A DNA stretch of 64,000 bases from Diphasiastrum complanatum (lineage: Eukaryota; Streptophyta; Lycopodiopsida; Lycopodiales; Lycopodiaceae): assembly GCA_029204225.1 (NCBI GenBank), contig CM055113.1:6174647-6238646 (forward strand), read 5' to 3'. The translations under genes were made by a program, and so were the position numbers. Positions 1-11,097 of this stretch are shown piece by piece. The number at the start of each line of letters is the position of its first letter. Position 1 is the stretch's first letter. Under the pieces are notes generated by a model, which was given only the letters and a program-made list of their open reading frames with translations, was not told where the DNA came from and made no database searches.

Positions 1-1640
1 ATAGAATTTTGATGTTGCCCCTTTCAATGAGCGGATTTCTTAGATGTAATGGCATTTCAGATAGCTCATCAGGGGTGGTGGTTCGGTGGATTGGAGTTGT
101 TGTTTCCACTTACTGGCATGTTTCCATAGAACGTGGAAAGGGAGAGTCACGTTAGCTTGTAACAGATCTCCCCAGACTTTAGTGCCTTCAAGGATTTTAG
201 TCTCAAAAGACATGTGAGGTGCGTGATGGGAAGTGGTAGAATGTTGGTCTGCATTTTGAATTTGCTGACGACATCGACCGATGTCACCACCACCACCCTA
301 CCTTCCATTTGTTTGTTTACCATCATTCCACTATTCATCTGAGAAATCTCCAATTTTCAAAGAATGATAGTTTCACTGAAGCGGCTAAGAGATCATTGCA
401 AGTGTCTTGCAGAGACCAACTACCACCTACACTGGTTGGTCAGCCAGAAAAGAAGATCTAAGAAAAGTAGGTGAAGCAGCAAAAGAGAAAGAGCCAAGAA
501 GCTGAGGAGGAAAGGACAAAACTTAAGCAATAGTATTGTCAAGTAGAAGCTGTGTAAGCCTCATGGTGAATCCCGAAAGATGGAATGACCATGCAAGAAC
601 TAGTATTTCTAGGCAAAAGTAATAAATGCAAGTAGGCCCCTCTTAGAAAAGTAGAGTGAGCTACATTTTGATGGTGACATCTAGTGGAGAGCATAATTCC
701 ACTTGTAATTTGTGTAATGTGGAAATGCCACTAGGATGCCACGTAAGGAGCTCTCTTGCTTATTTAAGAGACTTCCCCTTTGTAGAAGGGAAGCTTTTTG
801 TAAATGTATCTACTCCATGCTGAAATGAGAAGATCTTCCACGAGTTCTGATGCATTCTTGAGCTCCTTGATCATTCTTGTTTTTTGAGTGACGCTTTAAT
901 GATCTTGCCCCTCCATCTCCTTTGTGTGTGGTTCTGGATCTAGGGAGGTAGTTTTCTTGTTTTCTTCATTTATGTCTGTGGATTAGTTTAGGATTCAACA
1001 TTGTGGTAATCCGTCATGAGCTGGTTTGCGGTGTAAATCTTGCAAATCCCTTTGCATTCCATTTCTTGACGTTCTTGAAATCCAAGAATCAAGAAATGGT
1101 GTTTCTTGATCTTTGGAATTTCAAAACTGCTGCTAGTATGATTCTTGTTTTCTTGTTTGTAGATTATTACATGTTGTTTAGTTTTAGTTTCTTGTTTTGT
1201 TCTTGAATCTAGAATAGATATGTAGCTTAATGCCAGATTTCACAATCTATTCATTCTTATTTGTAGCATTAGAGTAGGATCTTCATGTTCGTTCAACTGA
1301 TTTATATGTCGATTTCTTGGTTGAACACAATGGAATGCATGATTGGCTGTTTATGGCTGTTTATGCATGTGCTTTCAGTGCAAGAGCGACCTATCTGAGT
1401 GTCCTCTGACAGGCAGAAAACTTAGAAATGTTGTTACTTCCCTTCTGCATGAGATGGGCATTGAACAAAATGTTAACATTCAAGAAAAAGTCCAAGAAGC
1501 CTGGTAACCGGCAGAAAACATCTGTAAACAAGAAGACAAAAATAAAGAACCCACACACTGATTCTCTAGAGTAGGGAATCAGTCACCACTTATTATGTGG
1601 AAGACACTACTCAACCATAGTGAGATAGTTGTATATTATG
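1..1640. other. Unassigned, possible decayed LTR
   Basis: No convincing gene is visible. The stretch from about 640 to 960 has LTR-like traits: a TATA-like tatttaag near 762 followed by a pyrimidine-rich leader. I found no matching partner copy, primer site or polypurine tract. Short open frames on both strands here are degenerate and match nothing I recognise. Confidence 0.25.
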
Positions 1641-1729
1641 CGTATGATCCTAATGCTCAAGTGGCTGATCCCAATGCCCAAACCTATGATCCTAACAAAG
1701 TTGTGTTTGCAACGCATCAACTTCCAACA

Positions 1730-2182
1730 ATACGCAAATGTTTTATCTATGCAAATTAACATCCTAGTATTCGTTGCCTAGACAAACTTCGCTTTCCACC
1801 ATCTTGTGAAAATTGTGACATTGAGTACCATGTGAAGGATTGTCCTTCAAGATCAAAACCAGCTGCTCCTATATGCTTCGTGCAAGTAGAAACCTTGCCA
1901 GTCGAAACTCAGCCAGCCTGGGTATTGACTCGTGCACAAATCCAACATCAAGCTCCTACCATTGCACCCAGCCACATCCAGCAGTCCAACATTCTCTGTT
2001 GTGGGTATTTCCTATACATAAATAAACAAGTGGGTGTACCACTTAAAATATTGTTGGCCAAGCCTTACCTAATGGGCCCCGCCACAATACATAGTGCGAG
2101 GGCACTGGAAGCCCAACCCAATGAGCACATTGCTAGATGTTCTAAGTTGTTCCATAGAGACCTGGGCCATAGGTGTAAATAA
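1730..2182 (+). pseudogene. Ty3/gypsy-type gag nucleocapsid relic
   Basis: This is a decayed retrotransposon gag end, the part that packages element RNA. Two zinc knuckles are readable in one frame. The second is a perfect C-x2-C-x4-H-x4-C (CENCDIEYHVKDC, about 1810-1850). The first, about 1735-1785, has lost its second Cys (to Tyr) and carries an in-frame TAA. About 35 residues after the second knuckle the frame reads VLTRAQ, which resembles the linker before the protease in some plant Ty3/gypsy polyproteins. No protease or reverse transcriptase follows; an LTR-like block begins directly downstream. Membership in gypsy rather than copia is inferred from the double knuckle and linker. Confidence 0.45.
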
Positions 2183-2189
2183 ATAAGTT

Positions 2190-2700
2190 TGAGGCCCAAG
2201 TTCACAAAGTCAAGTTGAAAAATAAGGAATATAAGTTGCACAAAGTAAGACTCACATGATTCATGTGACTTGTCTTGTGCTTTCTTAGAACCATTAGATT
2301 TAAGTTGTGTTTCTTTGAAAGGCTTGGATTAGAATCTTTGCCCAATGAAGTGGCCAATCAGAGTGAAGGATGCGCACCTTGGGAATCTATAAAAGGGAGC
2401 CATTTCCTTTGTATTGTATCTCAATTCTATTTCTAATAAAGCTCTACCATTTCATTCAAGCTCGCTCTCTCTTTCTTTCTCCATCCTTGGTTAGGATCGA
2501 ATAGCTTTGGGTAGGTCTTCCATAAGCATCCACTAGCTTATGGAATTAGTTCTAAGCCGTTCTAAGGCTTCTAAAACTTCTAACTTAGGACTTAGAACTC
2601 TAGAAATTTCTAACTTTGGAACTTAAGATAACTTATAATCTTTCTAAGCTTAGCACTAATACAAATTAATAGATAGTTGGAAGACCTAGAGATGTTACAA
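2190..2700 (+). promoter_or_regulatory. LTR-like promoter block
   Basis: The block reads like the U3/R part of an LTR. It has a CCAAT-like ccaatca at 2353, a clear TATA box tataaaagg at 2389, an aataaa polyadenylation signal near 2433, then a CT-rich leader. It lies just after the gag relic, so it may be that element's LTR. No terminal TG...CA pair or target duplication could be fixed. Confidence 0.4.
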
Positions 2701-3290
2701 GAGAGCAAGGAAAGTATGCACATGAAAACGAGAACTCAAGGTCTTATATGAGGGTCACCTTACCATAATTGGATTTGAATAAAAAATCATGTCAAATCAA
2801 CATCTATTTAACTCACAATAATTAGAATTATATAATATTCATAAAAGTCAATGTCAGTTCAAAATACGTACTACGCAATGTCATCAATGTTTGCCATTTG
2901 TGGATTGTTGGGGTCCATTTTAATATCAGCAGAGTTTGTTGGTTGGGCATTGTTGTTTTCCACTTCATTGGAATTCACTGGATGAGGTACTCATCGTTTT
3001 CCAATGCGAAGTACAAACATTCGCCATTCTCTATGTCTTATGTTTGCATTGGATGAAGTCCAAGCTAACCTTCTAGTTGAGTTGGAGAATGAGACTATCG
3101 AACTCAACCCTTCATTTTTGGTGTTTTTAATTCTCTGTTTGTTCAAAATTCCTCGATAGAACCATTGAAAAATCTCAACCAATGCATTGCTAAGTCCTTT
3201 TCCCTCGCCATATCGTGAGTTTTTGAAATATGCAGCCTTTGAAAGAGAATCATGTCCTTGGATGGCTAAACAAGTCCATCATGTGTTCAG
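2701..3290. other. Unassigned, AT-rich
   Basis: I see no gene, repeat partner or structural signal here beyond short degenerate frames. Confidence 0.3.
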
Positions 3291-3572
3291 GTGTCAAATC
3301 AGCCTTAGGTCTATCTACTCATGTCAATTTGACCTAACCATTAAGTTTACCAACTTTGGTAGTTAGGTCAATCACCAACTTCCTTGATTTATGGAGTTTG
3401 GCCCTTGATTTTAGGAATCATGACCAAATTGACTAACTAACCCCTATGATTGGGATCTAACCTACCTAGGCTAGTCTACATATGTAGGAACATGCTCTCA
3501 CATGTGTGAGTTACAAAACATACAAGGAACTATATACAAGTCAAGCTAGAATTTGTCAATTTTCACACTCCT
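3291..3572 (-). mobile_element. Copia LTR fragment (C/D-like)
   Basis: On the minus strand a purine tract (gatttgaggag) is followed by TGTGAAAATTG. This is the same polypurine-tract/LTR-start layout as the copia C LTR at 34124-34769 and the D LTR at 26199-26847. The palindrome ctcacatgtgtgag lies inside at 3497-3510. The distal LTR end was not found. Confidence 0.4.
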
Positions 3573-3716
3573 CAAATCTAGCTTAATGAAATTATGTTAC
3601 ACTTATCCAAAACCCCAAGGGCTGATTTTAGCTTTATGAATGAATCCTTAGGCAAGGATTTAGTGAGCTAAGAAATCTACTGATGGCACATGTTGGAGTT
3701 GGACCTTCTCCCTGAT
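3573..3716 (-). pseudogene. Copia pol C-terminal tail
   Basis: The last residues of a copia polyprotein are readable on the minus strand (LTKSLPKDSF, then about 20 more residues to a stop). This is the usual tail after the RNase H domain and sits directly before the polypurine tract. Nothing of RNase H itself remains upstream. The same tail, more complete, is seen in the copia C relic near 34.8-35.2 kb. Confidence 0.5.
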
Positions 3717-6457
3717 GTTAACAATATTCTAGTTGCTGCTCCTTTCACTTTTAGTAATTTTATCATTCATGCTCTCAAATTTAGAGATAAATTTTCTACT
3801 TCAAATTCTAATTATATTCTTCTTCTAGTTAAAATCTTTTTTCCTTATTTCCCTAGCTAGATTCCAATACTTTTAGCTTGCTATTATTCATTATGGGGCA
3901 AGTTGTTGGTTTTAAGGTAATCAAACATACTCTTATTCACCTTCTATCTCTACATGCATTCTATGGAAACTGACGAAAGAAAATCATCAAAGCTGCAATT
4001 TTTTTTATGGTGTAGAATACTACAAGCATCCTAGCGTTGAGAAACTTTCCAAATGTGGCACAATCTACAAAGTTATCGATTACTCACCGTATACCTGCAA
4101 ACTCATTGCAAAAGGAAAAAAAAAAAGATAACAAGATGCATTTTAGGTTGTTCCTGGAAAATTTTAACATGGTTGTGAAGAGGCTAGGGATAGCACCAAT
4201 ATTGTGACTTTTCCTCTTCATTTACCTAGCTTTAGCATTACTCCGTTAAAGTCGATTAATTATAATGCAACTAATGAAAGTAGATAAATGGACAAAATTT
4301 GGATTCCGGTACTTCCTTTACTGTATTCGACAAAATTTTCATGTGTCAAATAAAAACTTACTTCCATTTATTACCAATACTTGCTTCATTAGTTCAACTG
4401 AAATTTCAACTTTTAACAAGTATCTTACTGAAAGCTTTTGATTGCCAATCTTAATGACCAAATCATTGAGAATGCAAAAACAAGACCATCGACGTTTTCT
4501 CGACTGAAAAGGAAAAAAAAAATCCTCAAACACAATTTAACTCTTTTCCCGAGGAGTACTCTTACTCCAAAGTTAAATCGCTAATTAGCACAGTACTAGG
4601 AAAACAAATTTCCCCAACCTGGGTACTTGACTAGGAATCGTACCTTGAAGAGTTGTTTATTTGTCGCTAATCTTAAATTTATGAACCTTGTTCATAAAAT
4701 CTCAATTAGGATCACAAATTGGGAAATAAATTACTCCACCTATTTCCTCGTTTAAGAACTAGAGAAATCGGTATTCTATCGACAAGGTCGACTTAAATTT
4801 TTTTCCCGACAAAAAACAACCTTCCCAAATCTACTATTACAGCTTGACTCCGAATTACAAAAGTATCAAGGTTCCCATATTTCTGGGCTTTAGTGTAAGC
4901 ATATTGGTATTATACCTGAAAGTTGTATAAAAACTCCCAAAAAAACACAGCCAACACATGCATGCCAAAAGTTCTAAAATAGGTTCTATACTACAAAAGG
5001 GAATGAGGCCTTTTAAGAAACCCCTCATGCAAACCCTAAAAAGGGGTTTCCTATAACACAAAGGAAAAAATGAGGCAAGATCTCTAATTCCCGAGCTGCC
5101 CTCTCTCTCCACTGTCTCGCTACATCTAGGGCACTCCAACGCTGCCAAGAACTAGCCACAGATCATGCTAATATTGCCATGGCTGCCCGCTATGCACATC
5201 CATCAACAACGTTGGATCCAGGCGGCTCCCTGATCCAGCCGGCTCCCTGATCCAGCCGATGAGCCTCCTTGCTGACAGCCAAAATAGCAAAGAGACAGAT
5301 CAATCCAATCGGAATCAGATTAGCGGCCACCCATCTGCATTCTCAACTCTCCAACGGCCTACCAAAATCTGCTACAATTGTCTCCAAACAATGTCAGCTT
5401 CAGTCAGGTCAAACACAGAAGATTCATTCAACAGACCAACGGTTTCAGCTCCTAAGTGCTAACCAGCTGTTCAACGGCCAAAAATTTGGATTTCTGAAAT
5501 TCAAAAATCATTATTCATCCACAAACAAGAATTTTCTGTTGCCAGAAGACAGAGGAGCAAGTAAGAATCAGGTCTCAAATTCTGTTAACAGGCCTTGCAA
5601 AGTGAAGGCAAGAATTTGGAGAGCGCTGCAGAATCTCATAAAATTATTATGTTCCCACATACAGGAACAAGAGCTTCAGAGATTATGGGAAGACAACCCA
5701 ACTGAGTTTCATGCATGCTTAGGCCAATAGTTCCCCGCCCCAGATTGTTCTTCAACTGGGTTTTTTAACCAAGAACACTCCTTGCATTCCACAAAGCATC
5801 AAAGGTTCTACGAAACAATATAGAAAACTGTTTTGCAATGAACAATATCTCCAGGCCAGGGGAGTTTTGACCAAAGTCAGCCATTAATTCTGCTTAATAA
5901 TAGAGAATTTCAATTGCAATTCCATTCCATCTTCACGAACTGCATGTTTCACAGGCATTAGTGTAAAATAATCCACTAATTCTCAACATGAAGTTTGTTA
6001 GATTCAAAGTTTTCTTAGCTATAAACTGTTTATGTAACAAGATTAATCTCCAGAAAAAATCTAATAATAAATATAGCTAAAACTACTTGAATCCAACACC
6101 ATGAACATTTATGGACTTTTGGATGCCCTCGAAAACTCCATTAGTATGCAAAATCAATCAACAAGCCCTTTGATTTACTGATGCAAATCATTCCACATCC
6201 GATAGGAATTCTCAAAGAACCGAAAAATTGGAAATGAATCAAACACTAATTAGAAGCAATATTAACAAAAGATCAAACTAATGGGAAAGCACTCTACCTC
6301 CACGATTGTCAACCATGCTTCACTCAAGAATTAGTGAATCCAAAGACCAAACTTCCCTTGAGAAATCAGCACTCCAATTCGGGATGCAAATCCAAGTGCT
6401 TTCACTTTCCAATCTAGTGTAGAGCTTGTGCCCACTCCTATCCAAGACCGCATTTTA
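3717..6457. other. Unassigned; possible minus-strand element interior
   Basis: There are no recognisable domains. A short tandem repeat (ggctccctgatccagccg, twice) lies at about 5222-5258. The part from about 5.7 to 6.46 kb could be the leader of the minus-strand element whose primer site lies at 6458, but no gag is readable. A 153-codon plus-strand frame at 5269-5730 has no family resemblance and is probably chance. Confidence 0.3.
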
Positions 6458-6474
6458 GCCGAGTTCTGATACCA
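6458..6474 (-). other. Copia primer-binding site, Met-tRNA
   Basis: The minus strand reads TGGTATCAGAACTCGG, the usual plant copia primer site complementary to the 3' end of initiator Met-tRNA. One base separates it from a likely LTR end (...TTACA at 6476). The LTR would run rightward from 6476, with a TATA-like stretch near 6725; its outer end was not found before family D LTR sequence starts at 7151. Confidence 0.5.
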
Positions 6475-7150
6475 ATGTAAAGACGACTAGGGAAAATCCC
6501 TAAGATGAGGATAGGAGAACACAACAGGAGACATGTAGGAGCAAAACTTCCCAACCAACCCTAGATCATCCTGGATCTAGCCCCCGAGCCATTCTATGTG
6601 AATGCTTGAGGAGAAGAGAGCAACTGGTTATCTAAACCAAAAGTTGTCGACGAGTTAATCTCTACTTCACTATATAGAGAGTAGAATCTTGTGCATGAAC
6701 CCATGGAACCCCCCATGCAATCCAACTATAAATAGGTCACATCTCCCATGGAGTCCTCATGCATATATCAGTCATGTGTACTTTTCACATGTGTGAGGAC
6801 TTCTACATGCATCAACCATCAACCATTCATCTCACATAATGAAAGCACACTTTCCATGAAAAAACTAAGTATAGATTTGGCTTGCTCTCGAGTAGAGAGA
6901 GAATACAACAAAGATCTCTCGGGTAGAGAGAGAATGTCATCAAAAAATCAAGTGTTGGAGCTTGCTACATCAAGATCTTGCTACAAAAAAACTAAGTATC
7001 AACTTTCTCTCACTTCCACTCATAGTAGCTCGAGATCCAAGAGTGTGAAAATGAAGCAATTTGATTGGACCCTGAAGATCACCACCTCTTACAATGATTG
7101 GACCTCCTGCATGACACCTCTTACAATGATTGGACCATTTTGGTGCACCT

Positions 7151-7662
7151 TGTGAAAGATTCAACTAGTTTGATCATATTTGCTATATTTTCATATTTGG
7201 CATATTGAGGCCACCTTTGTTTTTAGACTTAGAGATTGACTTTTCAAAGTTCATTACTCTAAATTTCATTTGAATAAACACTTTTTGAAAGTGGGGGAAA
7301 GTTAGAATGCGAGTTTGAGTAGATTCAAATTTGAATGTTAGGTACTTTGAATCTAGACCCAAAAATAGTAGGGTTAGTATTTTGGAGGGGAAACCAAGTG
7401 GCCAATTAGGGTTAAGACCTACTATAAAAGGAGGAAACTTTTGGAGAGACACATCTTCTCTCTTCTCTATCTCATTTCATGCTTATACATGGTTCTATTG
7501 GGTTCTACTATCCATTGGTGCACTATACTTGTGATTGCTTGCGATTCTATGTGTAGAATGATCTATAATTGTTATTTTTGGATCCACACGTGTGAAATAC
7601 AGTAGCTTGCTGGTTTTGTACGAACAACAATAGTACTTTATCATTTGATTCATATTTGATCA
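7151..7662 (+). mobile_element. Copia family D LTR, interrupted
   Basis: It starts TGTGAAAGATTC, identical in layout to the reverse complement of the full D LTR at 26199-26847, and stays alignable along its length, including the shared ccacacgtgtgaaat block at about 7583. It stops at 7662, where a family E LTR begins (TGTCAGAA), so E inserted into it. There is no polypurine tract upstream, which suggests a former 5' LTR. The missing last part was not found on the far side of E. Confidence 0.65.
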
Positions 7663-8385
7663 TGTCAGAAATGGTGAACTCCTGCAACTTTGTCGCGACG
7701 CGAAGCGAAGCGACACGAAGCGAAGGTCGAATGGCAAACAATTCGCGAAAGTCAACGTACCTCGAAAACCCTAAGACACGAAGCGAAGCGAAACTCGAAG
7801 GTCGAATGATTCGCGAAAGTCAAACATGCTTCCAGGACCAAAAAGACACGACACGACACGAAACGAAAAGAAACGAAAGAAAATCTTTCGCGCTGCGGAC
7901 GTGGAGTCTTAAACTTCACGCTCAACTGAAATAGTTAGCAATAACGGAGAGTAACTAATTAGTTGATTAGCGTTAACTAATCTTGTAATTCTCTGTTTAG
8001 CTATCTTGTAAACTCCACACAATGGAGATATAAACCTTTTCCTAGATCAAAAATTATATACAGAGAGTGTGCGTTAGTAGAGCAGAAAAGAAAGAGAATA
8101 GAAACGATATAGCTGTGCGTGAAAGTCTGCCAACAAACAGAACACAATGAAAGAGCAGAGCGTCAGACTGCCAACGAACGAGACACTGATCATCTCGCTC
8201 TAAAAATCAAACAAATAATACAGTTGCTCTATCTTGTGCATCTCTTTCTCTTCCGCCGTCTTGATTGCTAGAATGATATCTATTCTGTGATTTGTAGTCA
8301 CGTGTCTAGGATCTTGCAAGCTTCTGGCTGCAAAAATTCAAAAGAAACAAAATCATTTGTGACACAACCAAACCCGTTTGCGACA
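7663..8385 (+). mobile_element. Copia family E 5' LTR
   Basis: The 723-bp LTR has TGTC...GACA ends and is followed at once by a primer site. Its U3 is unusual: between about 7690 and 7870 it is dense in CpG, with repeated acgaagcga units and a block of about 50 bp (cgaaggtcgaatg ... attcgcgaaagtcaa) present twice, near 7713 and 7774. A TATA-like gatataaacc lies near 8028. It is inserted in a D LTR; the five bases before it are gatca. No 3' LTR of this family is in the window. Confidence 0.7.
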
Positions 8386-8400
8386 TGGTATCAGAACTGA
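8386..8400 (+). other. Copia E primer-binding site
   Basis: tggtatcagaactga directly follows the LTR and matches the initiator Met-tRNA primer site used by plant Ty1/copia elements. Confidence 0.75.
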
Positions 8401-8483
8401 TAGGTTGTCAGAACTGATATCTGAATAGTGATTCTCTAGGCAACACAATATAACAATCCAGACAAGAGTAGCAATCAATCTTG

Positions 8484-8880
8484 ATGGCGCAAACTACAAG
8501 ATATGAAAATTCAAAATCAAAACACTTCTGAAGGGCGAAGGCATCTGGTCGGTGATCGAAGTCTCAGAGGTGAAGCCTCTAGAGGGAGATCCGAGGAGAG
8601 CTGAATGGATCAGAAAGGATGAGCGTGCAATGGCGATCATCGTTTCATCCATCAACACAGATCTACTCATGCAGATTGAAGACTACGAAAGTAGCTATGC
8701 AGCATGGAAAAGATTAAAACAGTAGTACGAAGTGAGGACTGCAGCTTCAATGATGCATCTTCACAATCAGCTACAATCCATACGATGAGATGGCAATCAA
8801 TTATACCAACACGTTGAGAAGATCAGAACGATCTTTGCTCAACTCGCTGCATCAGGACAAGAGCACCAGGAGATTTATTA
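8484..8880 (+). pseudogene. Copia E gag fragment (UBN2-like)
   Basis: The fragment encodes the N-terminal part of copia gag. After a frameshift near the start it reads LLKGEGIWSVIEV, then a region of about 45 residues ending YAAWKRLK, then YEVRTAASMMHLHNQL. These are typical spacings of the gag_pre/UBN2 region (short-chain alignment and a YE..L..L motif). It is broken by TAG at 8723-8725 and a TGA near 8786 (CGA to TGA is likely). It ends abruptly at about 8880 in a purine-rich tract, so protease, integrase and RT are absent. The ATG at 8484 is the first after the primer site. Confidence 0.6.
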
Positions 8881-9095
8881 GGCGAGGAATTTTTAGGAGG
8901 AGAAGGAGGAGGTTGAAATTTAGGAGGAGAAGAAAGATATTGAGATTTATTAGACGAATCTTTAGGAGGAGAAGATGGAGATTTAGGAGGAGATGAAGGA
9001 GATTGAGATTTATTAGGAGAAAAAGAGGATTGAGATTTAGGAGAAGAAGAAGGAGACTTCGGGGGAGATTGTCTAGCAGTTAGAATGTCATGCAA
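8830..9095 (-). pseudogene. Ser-Pro-Pro-Lys-rich coding-like stretch
   Basis: The minus strand is open for about 88 codons with no ATG at its 5' end. It encodes a low-complexity chain built from SPPKS, SPSSPPK and SPNKS units. S-P-x-K units are known as minor-groove DNA-binding motifs in linker-histone and some H3 tails. The open frame continues upstream on the minus strand to within about 40 bases of the H3-like fold at 9126-9383, though in a different frame. It could equally be a purine-rich repeat that is open by composition; the plus strand is also open and Arg-rich. Function unknown. Confidence 0.35.
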
Positions 9096-9125
9096 TCGGG
9101 ATGGTTGAGATTTCTTTGTTTTGTT

Positions 9126-9383
9126 TTCTCTACATCTTGTTTTGGAGGAGAGGACGGAGCTGGTCTGAAGTACTCAGCAAATTTGTCATATATGTGTCCC
9201 GTAGCTTGAACACAAGGGTGAAATCCTTCGGCATGATGGTCACCCTCTTGGCATGGACAGCTGCAACAACACTATCTGAAAAAATGTCACTTGAAAATCC
9301 TCATATGCAGTTTGCAGAGTTTCAATTGCCGTTACAGTCCATCTCACATCTTCAAATAGACTTCTTGTTACCTGTCTAATGCA
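9126..9383 (-). pseudogene. Divergent histone H3/CENH3-like fold, frameshifted
   Basis: The minus strand encodes most of an H3 histone fold in two frames. The first part reads IRQVTRSLFEDVRWTV then ETLQTAYEDFQVTF. After a one-base slip in a T run near 9275 it continues with VVAAVHAKRVTIMPKDF. H3 ends ..AIHAKRVTIMPKD.., so this match is strong. The RWT next to helix 2 is more like centromeric H3 than canonical H3. The N-terminal tail is not visible upstream. Downstream come a short tail, a TAG, and the SPPK-rich stretch. It is probably a pseudogene; whether it came from CENH3 or another H3 variant needs a tree. Confidence 0.6.
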
Positions 9384-9734
9384 AAAATTATTTTATATGT
9401 TCCTCTGGCGTACGTATGGCCTCCTAAACAAACAGATAATGACTTGATGGCCATAATGACGGTGGTAACATATGTATTAGAAGATGAATGATTTATACAA
9501 ATCTTATTATTTTGAAAGTTTTTCAAATAATGAGATAGAGACACATCCTTTCTCCTGGCTGATACACCTTGGATGCCTCCATGTCTCATACAAAAGACAT
9601 TTATTTCAATAGCATCTTGTAAATGAGTCAAGAAAATAAATTTAGAATGATACATAACAATGCAAACTCAAACTTCAACACAGTGTTTGAATCAAGAAAA
9701 TTGAATAATATCAATACCAATATAATATCTACTT
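9384..9734. other. Unassigned
   Basis: No gene is recognised. Minus-strand sequence upstream of the H3-like fold could have held its N-terminal exon, but I cannot read an H3 tail there. Confidence 0.3.
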
Positions 9735-9884
9735 TAATGATTGTTCTTGTTAGGATTTTGTGTCTAGAATTGATCTAGATTGATCTTAATCTCAAGTAGA
9801 TTGATAGATCAAGTAATCTGACAACCAATCCCTCTTGAGGATCAGATTAGGATCCACTCTTGGTCCTTTTTGTATTTTTTGCAC
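9735..9884 (+). repeat. 150-bp repeat, inverted partner at 33940-34090
   Basis: It starts taatgattgttcttgttagg and ends tttttgcac. The reverse complement of 33940-34090 matches it with one indel and about four substitutions by eye. In the right-hand copy the sequence runs on into an open exon; here it does not. It may be a dispersed fragment of that gene or element. Confidence 0.7.
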
Positions 9885-10131
9885 AATGTCATGTCCTCCA
9901 ATGGCCTATACATTGTCTGAGGGGATATACCGAATCATTGGGGGATATTTTTTTTGGAATTCCAAAAATTTCTCCACTGTAGGCAAAGTTTTTTCATAGG
10001 CTTTTGATTTTTCAGTTATGGCCTCCAATGCCTCATTGCCATATTTCCAATTTCCATCTTTATCATAATCTATCTCACTTTCAAGGTCACTATATGTGTA
10101 ATCAACAATTTCAGAAATTCATAGCATATCG
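9885..10131. other. Unassigned, upstream of gene X
   Basis: Intergenic sequence with no gene seen. A short phrase, ccatatttccaatttccat near 10037, loosely resembles repeats at 15.23-15.37 kb on the far side of the gene X/gene Y block. Confidence 0.25.
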
Positions 10132-10286
10132 CTCTTGTGTGCGCACATTGTTGTCCATTTTTTGCAACGATACCTACTTGCGCACAAGTGCGATATTCAG
10201 TAGCTACCTGTCGTACATATCCCTCTTGTGCGCGATATTTAGAGCTAGTTTTGTTTTGTTTGCTCTCCTTCGCGCACAAGTGCGAT
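10132..10286 (+). promoter_or_regulatory. GCGCACAAG motif cluster before gene X
   Basis: Four copies of a GC-rich motif lie in 155 bp of AT-rich DNA just before the ATG of gene X, in alternating orientation: ctcttgtgtgcgcac (10132), ttgcgcacaagtgcgat (10178), ctcttgtgcgcgat (10223) and tcgcgcacaagtgcgat (10270). The last two recur in the duplicated unit (about 10675 and 10722). They could be transcription-factor or transposase binding sites; this is inference. Confidence 0.5.
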
Positions 10287-11097
10287 CTACCGTAGTTCCA
10301 TGGCGTCTTCCTCAGGATCTACACGAGATTCAGGCCTGAGTTCATTTTTTACTAAATTTGGGATTATTGAAAATCTAGACTACTTCCACAGCCTATTCAG
10401 ACCATATTTACATGTTTTCAAGACTGCACAACCAAATTCTGACGTATTTTATGAACACTATGTTAGATTCAGGGATATACTTAGTAAGCCTGTTATCTCC
10501 ATAGGTCCACTCTAGTACATGCATTATACTGATGTTCATTTCTTCCTAGCTTTCAGACATAGACTAGATAGAATGTTCACCAAATTGTTTGATCTTTTCA
10601 AAAGCAGTTCAATGTGTCCTTATTGCAACAAGAAATGTCGATTGGTTGAATATAGCTACCTGTCGTACATATCCCTCTTGTGCGCGATATTTAGAGCTAG
10701 TTTTGTTTTGTTTGCTCTCCTTCGCGCACAAGTGCGATCTACCGTAGTTCCATGGCATCTTCCTCAGGATTTACACGAGATTCAGGCTTGAGTTTTTTTT
10801 ACTGAATTTGGGATTATTGAAAATCTAGACTACTTCCACAGCCTATTCAGGCCATATTTACATGTTTTCAAGACTGCACAACCAAATTCTGACGTATTTT
10901 ATGAACATTATGTTAGATTCAGGGATATACTTAGTAAGCCTGTTATCTCCATAGGTCCACTCTAGTACATGCATTATACTGATGTTCATTTCTTCCTAGC
11001 TTTCAGACATAGACTAGATAGAATGTTCACCAAATTGTTTGATCTTTTCAAAAGCAGTTCTTTGTGTCCTTATTGCAACAAGAGATTGGTTGAATAT
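10201..11097 (+). repeat. 452-bp tandem duplication (promoter plus gene X start)
   Basis: Unit 1 is 10201-10652 and unit 2 is 10653 to about 11097. Both begin tagctacctgtcg and include two motif copies, the ATG region and the first coding part of gene X, up to the CPYCNK motif. They differ at few positions. Unit 2 has lost two bases in a T run near 10793, which shifts the reading frame after its ATG. Unit 1 has three extra bases near its end. Confidence 0.85.

Noticed and set aside
5269-5730. 153-codon ORF as a possible gene
   Set aside because: No recognisable motif, an uneven low-information sequence, and no start context or neighbour support; probably chance.
8790-8996. Arg-rich plus-strand ORF
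   Set aside because: It is the complement of the purine-rich SPPK stretch; the composition alone keeps it open.
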